Below, piece by piece: positions 54,989 to 62,298 of a DNA stretch of 64,000 nucleotides. Each line of letters begins with the position of its first letter. Within the stretch, counting starts at the first letter, position 1. The notes below the pieces were generated by a model, which did not search any database, was not told the DNA's origin, and saw nothing but the letters and a program-made list of their open reading frames with translations. The translations under genes were made by a program, and so were the position numbers. Location: the NCBI RefSeq assembly GCF_005862305.2, contig NZ_CP054021.1:2542001-2606000 (forward strand). Direction: 5' to 3'. Source of the stretch: Rhizobium indicum. GTDB taxonomy: Bacteria > Pseudomonadota > Alphaproteobacteria > Rhizobiales > Rhizobiaceae.

Positions 54989-56854
54989 TCACGCACCCTG
55001 TTCGTCTCGGCCGGTTCTGCCGAAACCATTCCATCTCAGGTGGAATTTCACGATCCTGGTCTTGCCGCCACCGAGGCCGGCGCCGGCCACGGCAAATTGC
55101 GTTTCGGTGAAACTGACGAACGTCTGGCCGTGCGAAAGAGCTTCGAGGCCGCGCAGGCCGTGGCTCCCCGCCTGCGTGCCGCCGGCGACAAAAATCGCAA
55201 GCCCGGTGGCTGTCGCAAGCCACAGCCCGCGCGATTGCGGCAGCCGCGGCAGATCGTTTTCGACCGCGTGGCGAATAACGATCAGTACCGTCAGCGACAG
55301 GTAGACCGTGAGGTTGATCATGGCGAAAACATAAAAACCCTGGGCGGCCGCGGCATCGGTCGCAAACATCATTGCGGCGGCGGAAAGGCCGGCGAGCCCG
55401 ATATAGGGCGCGATGACGCGCAGCGGCAAAGACCGCTGCTGCCTTCCCTTCGGCGTGATGCGGAAATCGACGAAGGAGCCGCAGATATAGTCGCGAACAG
55501 CGGCAAGGCTGCCGGCAAGCGACCATGGCCAGCGCAGAAAGATGAAGGCAAGCCCTTCCCAGCCGAGCAGTTTCGCATCGTGCGGCCTGAAGGTTGCCGT
55601 TGTCCGCCAGAAGAAGGCAAACAGCGTCAAGACAATCGACATCGGCGCGAAATGCAGCAGGAAATCCGGATAGGTGACATTGACGAAGACACGGCCCGTC
55701 AGCAGCGCAGCAACCGGCAGCAGGAACATCATGGCCATGAAGACGGAAAAGAGCGGGTACCAGAGCTGCGAGAACACGAACTGGAACCTCAGCCGCCAGG
55801 GCAGGTGCATGATGTGGCGGCGCGAATGCTGCAACAGAATGGTGACCAGGCTGCGCGACCACTGAAATTCCTGGACGACGAGGTCGGTGAAATTCGCCGG
55901 TCCGTCGCCATGCGCGATCGCATCGACGGCATGCACGCCACGCCAGCCGCCGGCATTCATCATCAGCGTCGTCGAATGGTCTTCCGCAAGTTCCGGGCCG
56001 AGGCCGCCGATCTGACGAAGGGCGGCGGTGCGAACCGCATAATGGGAGCCGATACAAAGAGGTGCCCAGCCGTTGTTGTAACCCGTCTGCAGCGAACCGT
56101 GCAGGCTTGCCTCCGCATAGAGCCTGCCGCGCGCCGCCCAGCTTGTCCCGGCATTGGCATCGCAAATGCTCGGAGCGGAGACGTAGCCGATCTCGGGATC
56201 GGCGAAGGGGCGCAGGATTTCACGGAGGTAGGTCGGCGTCGGCACATGGTCGGCATCGAACTGGGCGACGAAATCGTAGCGCGCATAGCCGAAATGGTCG
56301 TAGAAATAGGCGAGGTTGCCTTCCTTGCAACGCGTCCGGCGCGGCCAGGTGGTGCGATGATACTCCGCCACACCTTTTCGGGTGGAGATCAGCACGCCGT
56401 GCGCCGCACACCAGCGCCTGGTTTCCTCCGAAGGGTCCTCGTCGGCGAGCCAGACATCGAAATCGACGCCGATCTGGTCGAGCATCGCCTGCAGCGTAGT
56501 GCGGACGACGGCAAAGGGCTCGGACGGCGCCTTGGTGACGACCATAGCCACCCGCCCTTCCGGCAGCCCTGCGCGAGGGCTGACCGTCCTCGCATCGAGG
56601 AAGATCAGGATGAAATAGGCCGGCACAAGCGTGATCCAGGCAAGCACGAGGGTGACGAGCACGAAGGTGGCCCAGGAAATGATATGGGCGGACTGGCACC
56701 ACCAGATCCAGAAATAGCCGAGTGCCGTCAGCCAGCAGAGAATGCCGAAGCCATAGGCGACACGGTTCCAGCCGGTGAAAACAGGATCGAATGCATCAGC
56801 AGTGACGGCTTTGGCCGTCCTGACGCCATGGCCGATTTGCGAGACATTGCTCAT
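54989..56854 (-). CDS. Family 2 glycosyltransferase, cellulose-synthase-like
   Basis: 621-residue processive-type GT2 in the inner membrane. Two N-terminal helices (about 28-75), a cytoplasmic catalytic domain with DVWLADEDPSEE, the DxD motif in AQFDADHVPTP (about 197-203), ELAEDHSTTL and QEFQWSRSLV (about 328-337), then five or so C-terminal helices. The canonical QxxRW motif of BcsA reads QEFQW, Arg replaced by Gln. The start at 56854 overlaps the galE-like stop (ATGA). Product unknown; cellulose or glucomannan-like polymers are possible. Confidence 0.9.
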   Translation of the reverse strand: MSNVSQIGHGVRTAKAVTADAFDPVFTGWNRVAYGFGILCWLTALGYFWIWWCQSAHIISWATFVLVTLVLAWITLVPAYFILIFLDARTVSPRAGLPEGRVAMVVTKAPSEPFAVVRTTLQAMLDQIGVDFDVWLADEDPSEETRRWCAAHGVLISTRKGVAEYHRTTWPRRTRCKEGNLAYFYDHFGYARYDFVAQFDADHVPTPTYLREILRPFADPEIGYVSAPSICDANAGTSWAARGRLYAEASLHGSLQTGYNNGWAPLCIGSHYAVRTAALRQIGGLGPELAEDHSTTLMMNAGGWRGVHAVDAIAHGDGPANFTDLVVQEFQWSRSLVTILLQHSRRHIMHLPWRLRFQFVFSQLWYPLFSVFMAMMFLLPVAALLTGRVFVNVTYPDFLLHFAPMSIVLTLFAFFWRTTATFRPHDAKLLGWEGLAFIFLRWPWSLAGSLAAVRDYICGSFVDFRITPKGRQQRSLPLRVIAPYIGLAGLSAAAMMFATDAAAAQGFYVFAMINLTVYLSLTVLIVIRHAVENDLPRLPQSRGLWLATATGLAIFVAGGTQAGSHGLRGLEALSHGQTFVSFTETQFAVAGAGLGGGKTRIVKFHLRWNGFGRTGRDEQGA

Positions 56855-57834
56855 GCCCTCATCTCCAGCCCGAAGGTGGGACCGGCGGTGCGGATGATCG
56901 TATCGATATCCGAGAAAGCCGGCGAGAAGCCGAGTTCCGCTTTCGCCCTTGCAGTATTGGCAAAGAGGATCGGCGGATCGCCGACGCGGCGGGAGCGATA
57001 ACGCACAGGGACTTCGCGGCCGCTGGCGCGATGGATCGCCTCGAGAATCTCGCGCACCGAGGTGCCCCGGCCGGAGCCGAGATTGACGCTGAGCGAGCCG
57101 CCGTCCGCCAACAGATGATTGACGGCGGCGAGATGCGCCTGCGCGAGATCGCTGACATGAATATAGTCGCGAACACAGGTTCCGTCCTCGGTCGCATAAT
57201 CGGTGCCGAAGATATCGAGCCGCTCCAGCCTGCCGGCGGCGGCGAGAAGGGCGCGCGGGATGAGATGGGTCTCGGGTTGATGACGCTCGGCGAGCTCGCC
57301 GTCTGGATCGGCTCCGGCCGCATTGAAATAACGCAGTGCGGCAAAGCGGATGCCGTAGGCAGCGGCAAAATCCTCGAGCGCCATTTCGAAAATCAGCTTG
57401 GTGCGTCCATAGGGATTGACCGGGTGCTGCGGGCTTTCCTCCCGTATCGGCAGCGAGGCGGGGACGCCATAGGTGGCGCAACTGCTCGAAAAGATGATCC
57501 GGTCGATATCCTGGTCGAGGCAGGCCTCCAGCAATGTCAGACTGCCGACGACGTTGTTCCGGTAATATTTCCTCGGCATCTCGACGGATTCGCCGACATA
57601 GGCATTGGCACCACAATGGATGACGCAATCCGGCGAAAACTCGGCAAGGGTCCGGCGCAGCGCGGCTGCGTCGGCAAGTTCCGCCCGGATGAGCGGCCCC
57701 CAGCGGACACTGTCGGCATGTCCGGTCGAGAGATTATCGTAGGTAACCGGGATCATGCCGCCGCGCGACAGCGCTTTGCAGATATGACTGCCTATGAAAC
57801 CGGCGCCGCCGGTGACGAGAACGTAGCGGGGCAT
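56851..57834 (-). CDS. galE: UDP-glucose 4-epimerase (GalE-like)
   Basis: 327-residue extended short-chain dehydrogenase/reductase: VLVTGGAGFIGSHICKALSR for NAD binding, SSSCATYGVP with the catalytic Ser, and YGRTK with Tyr and Lys. Also LRYFNAAGADPDGELAERH and TEDGTCVRDYIHVSDLAQAH, which mark true GalE enzymes. Supplies UDP-galactose or a related nucleotide sugar to the adjacent glycosyltransferase. Start at 57834 with GGAGG upstream. One nt after the previous stop and overlapping the next start. Confidence 0.9.
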   Translation of the reverse strand: MPRYVLVTGGAGFIGSHICKALSRGGMIPVTYDNLSTGHADSVRWGPLIRAELADAAALRRTLAEFSPDCVIHCGANAYVGESVEMPRKYYRNNVVGSLTLLEACLDQDIDRIIFSSSCATYGVPASLPIREESPQHPVNPYGRTKLIFEMALEDFAAAYGIRFAALRYFNAAGADPDGELAERHQPETHLIPRALLAAAGRLERLDIFGTDYATEDGTCVRDYIHVSDLAQAHLAAVNHLLADGGSLSVNLGSGRGTSVREILEAIHRASGREVPVRYRSRRVGDPPILFANTARAKAELGFSPAFSDIDTIIRTAGPTFGLEMRA

Positions 57835-57835
57835 C

Positions 57836-58858
57836 TCATACGACCTCCGCCTTCTCTGTGCCGGCGAGCAGTCCGTCGAAATAGTCGACGGTGCGAGCCA
57901 AGCCGGTTTCGAGCCCGATGCGGGGCTGCCAGTCAAGCTCGGCCATGGCCCGGGAAATATCCGGCCGCCGCTGACGGGGGTCGTCGGTGACCGCCGGCAG
58001 GTGGACGATCCGGGAACGCGAGTTCGTCAGGTCCCGGATGATTTCCGCCAGGCGTCGAACGGTCATTTCGGTTGGATTGCCGAGGTTGATCGGGCCGTTG
58101 CAGGCGCTGCCGGCGGCCGAAAAACGCAGGAAACCCTCGATGAGATCGTCGACATAGCAGAAAGAACGGGTCTGCTGGCCATCGCCATAAATCGTCAGAT
58201 CCGCGTTGCGCAGGGCCTGCACGATGAAATTGGAAACCACCCGCCCGTCGTCCAGGCGCATGCGCGGTCCGTAGGTGTTGAAGATGCGGCCGACCTTGAT
58301 GTCGACGCCATAAGTCCTGTGATAGTCGAAAAACAGGGTTTCGGCGCTGCGCTTGCCCTCGTCATAACAGCCGCGCGGTCCGATCTGGTTGACATTGCCG
58401 CAATAGGATTCGTGCTGCGGGCTGTGGATCGGGTCGCCATAAACCTCCGACGTCGACGACTGGACGACGATCGCACCCGTCTTTCGCGCGCAATCCAGGG
58501 TGTTGACGGCGCCGAGCACGTTGGTGAGCAGCGTTCCCACAGGATCCCGCTGATAGTCGGGCGGAGAGGCCGGAGAGGCGAAATTGAAGATGAGCGACGC
58601 TTCGATGTCGAAGGGCTGGCGAACATCATGCTCGACGATGTGGAAGCGAGTGTTCGACGCAAGGTGGTCGACATTCGCACGGCGGCCGGTGGAAAAATTA
58701 TCGAGGCAAATGACACGGTGGCCGTGCTGCAGAAGCCTTTCGCAGAGATGTGAACCGAGGAAACCTCCCCCGCCATTCACAAGAACGGTGCGCAACGCTT
58801 GCGCTACCGGTACGCCTGACACTTCAGAATAGCCTTCGCTGGGAACGAAACTACGCAT
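57836..58858 (-). CDS. UDP-glucuronate decarboxylase (UDP-xylose synthase)-like epimerase/dehydratase
   Basis: 340 residues: NGGGGFLGSHLCERLLQHGH, the typical UXS block CLDNFSTGRRANVDHL, HDVRQPFDIEASLIFNFASP, QSSTSEVYGDPIHSPQHESY, catalytic YDEGKRSAE and RIFNTYGPRMRLDDGRVVSN. These are hallmarks of UXS, which makes UDP-xylose from UDP-glucuronate. First gene of the operon; ATG 58858 with AAGGAG. Suggests a pentose-containing surface polysaccharide. Confidence 0.85.
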   Translation of the reverse strand: MRSFVPSEGYSEVSGVPVAQALRTVLVNGGGGFLGSHLCERLLQHGHRVICLDNFSTGRRANVDHLASNTRFHIVEHDVRQPFDIEASLIFNFASPASPPDYQRDPVGTLLTNVLGAVNTLDCARKTGAIVVQSSTSEVYGDPIHSPQHESYCGNVNQIGPRGCYDEGKRSAETLFFDYHRTYGVDIKVGRIFNTYGPRMRLDDGRVVSNFIVQALRNADLTIYGDGQQTRSFCYVDDLIEGFLRFSAAGSACNGPINLGNPTEMTVRRLAEIIRDLTNSRSRIVHLPAVTDDPRQRRPDISRAMAELDWQPRIGLETGLARTVDYFDGLLAGTEKAEVV

Positions 58859-59243
58859 TACAAACTCCTTCCCATGTATTTAGTCTTTTGATTTATTTAT
58901 GCGCCTCAAGTCTTCCTATCCGTCTGGGTGTTCGTGACCTCTCCCTATCAAAACATGAATAACTTTGTAGTTATTCTTAGGATAACTGATTTACTACTCA
59001 AATGATAAGACGATTAGCGCGAAGGTCAACTTTAAAAAGTTCCCGTATCCAAAATAATTACACAAGTATTCTTCAAGATAACAAATGATTAATCACACTT
59101 AACACTTCTCCGCCACAATGCTTTCACCCGCTGCTCAAGCTCCACTCAATGCAGCTAATATAAAGGAGAAGGCGGGAGATTGGCCGAGCTCAACTGCACC
59201 GCCGGTCTTGCATCCGGAAGCGCCATATGCGAGGGGTTTTGGC
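58859..59243. other. AT-rich divergent intergenic region
   Basis: About 385 nt, clearly lower in GC than its surroundings, between the minus-strand polysaccharide operon and the plus-strand lipoprotein gene. It should hold both promoters. I found no convincing symmetric operator or coding frame. Confidence 0.5.
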
Positions 59244-59564
59244 ATGTTGAAAAAACAAGATGCAGCGCAGCTGAAAGGCCGGCGTATCCGCTCGGCGATG
59301 TTCGCCTGGGGAACGGCGCTTCTTGCGATCGGACTGACGGCCTGCACGGTCGTCGACGACGATATCGCGGTCGTCGCGAAGAAGAATATCGCCGTGGTCG
59401 AGGCGCCGCGCGTTTCCAAGGCCTATGCCTATCCGGCAGATCGGGCCGAGCGCCCGGCGGGGGCAATGGTCCGCGCCGTAGCCTATCATGGCTCGGCGCC
59501 CTATATCTGCTCTCCAAGCGGCTTCGGACAGAAGTCACGCTGCTTTGCACGCCCCCCGATCTGA
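59244..59564 (+). CDS. Small putative lipoprotein
   Basis: 106 residues. A basic N-terminus (MLKKQDAAQLKGRRIRSAMF) leads into a hydrophobic stretch ending in the lipobox LTAC, so Cys at about 34 is probably lipidated. The mature part is short, with VAYHGSAPYICSPSGFGQKS near the end and a second Cys pair. Start ATG 59244 has GAGGGG. Family not recognised. Convergent with the LuxR-type gene. Confidence 0.7.
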   Translation: MLKKQDAAQLKGRRIRSAMFAWGTALLAIGLTACTVVDDDIAVVAKKNIAVVEAPRVSKAYAYPADRAERPAGAMVRAVAYHGSAPYICSPSGFGQKSRCFARPPI

Positions 59565-59579
59565 AGCAAAAGCGTCAGA

Positions 59580-60362
59580 TCAATTGCGCCACCGGCCGGA
59601 CATGTCGTCTTCACCGGCGGGATGCTCATTGAAGAAACGGGATGCAGCTTCCGTGCGGTTTCGGACGTTCATCTTCTTGTAGATGTTGCGGACGTGAACC
59701 TTCACGGTATTCTCGGAAAGATGCAGCTTGTCGGCGATGATCTTGTTCTGCGTGCCCTTGCATATGAGATCCAGGATCTGAACCTCCCGGGTCGTCAAAG
59801 CGGAGATGCTGTCGCGTCTCAGCTTGAGCGCATTGCTGCGGGCCGCATCGACCGATTTTGTCTGATAGAGCGAAGGCTCCAGCTGGGCGTTTTTGTTGGT
59901 GAGGCGATTGAGAAGTGCTGACGGAAAATGTTCGCCGCCCTTCATCAGCAGATCCACTGCAGCCATGAAGACATCGAGCCGCAGGTTGAGTGGCAGGACG
60001 CCATCGATGATCCGCGCTTCTACCAGCCGGCTGACATAGGGCTCGAGCATGTCGATAGCTTCGACGACAAGTCCGATCGAGGTTTCAGGGTGGTTTTCGC
60101 GGGCAGCCTGCAGCGCTTCGTGAAGCTCCGGGCCGGGTATATGATAAAATAAAACGAGTTTCATATCGCTGGCATCTTTTTCCAGCATCGGCTTTGTACT
60201 CGTTATGCTTGACACTTCACAGTTCGGAAATTTCTTTGCTAGTGCTTCTACCATGCATTCTGAAAATAGATCCGCCTTGGCCACCACTAGTATAGTATCT
60301 CCGGACGGACCCAACTTCCTTCCCTGGTCCGCATTCTCCATTCCTGAGCCTGTCATGAACAT
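59580..60362 (-). CDS. LuxR family response-regulator-like transcription factor
   Basis: 260 residues. An N-terminal receiver-like domain (about 22-140) has ILVVAKADLFSECMVEALAK but lacks a clear phospho-acceptor Asp context, so it may be a pseudo-receiver. The C-terminal LuxR/GerE HTH is at about 190-250 (LTTREVQILDLICKGTQNKI, LSENTVKVHVRNIYKKMNVR). Start at 60362 has GGGGAGG. Faces away from the two secreted-protein genes and is a candidate regulator of them or of the polysaccharide operon. Confidence 0.88.
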   Translation of the reverse strand: MFMTGSGMENADQGRKLGPSGDTILVVAKADLFSECMVEALAKKFPNCEVSSITSTKPMLEKDASDMKLVLFYHIPGPELHEALQAARENHPETSIGLVVEAIDMLEPYVSRLVEARIIDGVLPLNLRLDVFMAAVDLLMKGGEHFPSALLNRLTNKNAQLEPSLYQTKSVDAARSNALKLRRDSISALTTREVQILDLICKGTQNKIIADKLHLSENTVKVHVRNIYKKMNVRNRTEAASRFFNEHPAGEDDMSGRWRN

Positions 60363-61205
60363 TTACGCCTCCCCTAGCGTTACACTTTACTAAAACGTTG
60401 AGCGATGGCGGGTATAAGATAGTAAGAAATGCCGGCCCCGAATGTCATCGCCTTATTTTTTAGACATTTCTTAATTATGTTAATACGGATTGAGAAGGAA
60501 GGAAATGGCCCAAAGTGATTAGTTTTAACGGACAAAAAACGATACGATACAAAGCTTTGGTTGTATTTTCGCTGCAATAGATACTTCAGGGCTATATTTG
60601 CTCCGACTATAGATGATCAGTTGAATGTAATATTTCAGTACAAATTGTCATATTTTAGTTATGTAGGGCGGGCCGGATATGAGACAGCAAACCGTAGACA
60701 GGTGCCTTTCCACCCCGCAGCGAATGCCCGGGAGCCCGGATTATCGCTGCCCGCCGACGACGCCGCCGAACAGATCTTAGCGCTCCGACGACAGGTGCTG
60801 TCCGAGGGCTATTCGGGCAGGGCGGATCCGCCTTAGCCCGAATTGGTGTCTATCGGATCCGAATTTTTTCCAGCATTCTGTGATCGTCGTCCAAGTGGCG
60901 ACATGGAGAAGCCAGGTATTGTCATGCGTTTTTGATACACGGCCTCCATTATAGGGCAACTCAACGAAAAGAAAACCTGACCACTCCTTATCCTTTCAGG
61001 ATTCGGAGCCGGATATGTGCGGCCTTGTACTGAGTACGTACGTTCCCAATACCAACGGTTTGATCAACAAATCGCGATGAAGCTGCAGATGACTGGTATC
61101 GAATACATCTGCCGATGTTAACCGCATCGGAGCGAGCGCGAGTAAAATCCCATTTGAGATGAGAGGGATTTCGAAAAGCTGCTCCGGTTTTTTCTGGAGA
61201 ATGCA
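60363..61205. other. Long intergenic region without a supported gene
   Basis: About 840 nt. The first ~300 nt are AT-rich and hold the LuxR-type gene promoter. An 80-nt GC-rich patch around 60690-60835 reads AANAREPGLSLPADDAAEQI in one frame without a start site. The rest shows no clear coding or repeat structure. The promoter for the gene at 61206 must lie near the right end. Confidence 0.4.
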
Positions 61206-62156
61206 ATGTCTGACGACACCGAAATCACCAAGGTCGGGGCGCTTGCCGACGGCTTTGCCAACAGCGCGATCAATTCGACTGAAATCGACGACGACTCGAC
61301 CGGTTATGTCGGCGGCGTCGCCAATGGCGACAATCGCGACAATACCGACAACAGCGTCGACGTGGACGTCAAGGCGGAGATTGATGTCGCCGCCAACAAT
61401 GGCGACAACCGCGACAACGAATATGACTGGAGCTACAAGTCCGACGACGATACGAGCACCAAGACCACGACGACTACCGACTCCAATAACGACTACGACT
61501 GGAGCTATGACAGCAAGTCGTACAGCGACAACGATACCGACACCAAGACGATCACGGACACCGATACCAAGACCGTAACCGACACCGACATCAAGACCGT
61601 TACTGAGACGGAGACGGATACGAAGACGGTCTCCGACAGCAACAACACCTCCGACAGCTTCAACAAGACGGACACAGACTTCGCCGTCATCGAGGACGTC
61701 AAGGACTCCAACCTCGGCGTTGCCGGACACGACCTCACCTTCAACCTCGGGGACGACTTCTCCTTCACTCTCGACGTCGACAGCATCCTGAACAATTCGC
61801 TGACCGGCGCAGGCAATGACAGCGGCTTCAGCGCCGTCCAGGCGAACCATCTGGCCGACCAGGATAGCGCCTGGAACATCAAGATGGACAACGAAGGAGC
61901 CCAGAACAACCTGAATGCCAATGGCGGCACCGCCAATAGTGCAGAAGGCCTGGACATGGACGGCAAAGGCTGGGATCTCAAGGCTGGCGACGACGCCACT
62001 GGCTCGAGCGCAGCGGACGCTTCGGCAATCCTTGCCAATTCCGGCTACCACCTTGAGCTCGTTCAGGGTGCGAACCTGCTCAGCAATACGGTCGACTCCA
62101 GCGTCATCGGCGGCAACTCTCGTGTCTCCGACGTCGGCGAGGATACCAGCACCTGA
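61206..62156 (+). CDS. Acidic Asp/Thr/Asn-rich repeat protein, probable secreted or surface protein
   Basis: 316 residues, no Cys, very acidic and low complexity. There are two NGDNRDN blocks, two DWSY blocks, then tandem 8-residue units DTDTKTIT, DTDTKTVT, DTDIKTVT and a longer last unit, encoded by 24-nt repeats from 61533. The second half (FAVIEDVKDSNLGVAGHDLT, FNLGDDFSFTLDVDSILNNS, LANSGYHLELVQGANLLSNT) looks like beta-solenoid adhesin sequence. No signal peptide; type I secretion is a possibility. ATG 61206 with GGAGA. Family not recognised. Confidence 0.75.
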   Translation: MSDDTEITKVGALADGFANSAINSTEIDDDSTGYVGGVANGDNRDNTDNSVDVDVKAEIDVAANNGDNRDNEYDWSYKSDDDTSTKTTTTTDSNNDYDWSYDSKSYSDNDTDTKTITDTDTKTVTDTDIKTVTETETDTKTVSDSNNTSDSFNKTDTDFAVIEDVKDSNLGVAGHDLTFNLGDDFSFTLDVDSILNNSLTGAGNDSGFSAVQANHLADQDSAWNIKMDNEGAQNNLNANGGTANSAEGLDMDGKGWDLKAGDDATGSSAADASAILANSGYHLELVQGANLLSNTVDSSVIGGNSRVSDVGEDTST

Positions 62157-62298
62157 CACTGACCTCCAGCGACCAAGACGAACTGCACCGGCTCAAGCCG
62201 GTGCAGTTTGACTGCTTGAAAACGATTTGACGACCACACCACGGCTCCCGGCGGGTGCCTCCAAGGCCGATCGTCATCTCGAATGGGAGGGCCGAACC

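Noticed and set aside
54429..56165. Fusion of DUF995 with a long upstream minus-strand frame
   Set aside because: The upstream part is the out-of-frame shadow of the glycosyltransferase gene. The ribosome site and signal peptide fix the DUF995 start at 54950.
55040..57001. 653-codon plus-strand frame opposite the glycosyltransferase gene
   Set aside because: The minus strand encodes a clear GT2 enzyme with motifs and membrane helices. The plus frame is low in hydrophobics, Arg/Gly/Glu-rich and has no ribosome site.
60561..60836. 91-codon plus-strand frame upstream of the secreted-protein genes
   Set aside because: It starts at a TTG with no ribosome site, crosses an AT-rich promoter region and changes composition midway. 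Only the last ~50 codons look protein-like.
61533..61634. Tandem 24-nt repeats as a CRISPR array
   Set aside because: The units are contiguous, in frame and code for a peptide repeat; there are no spacers.
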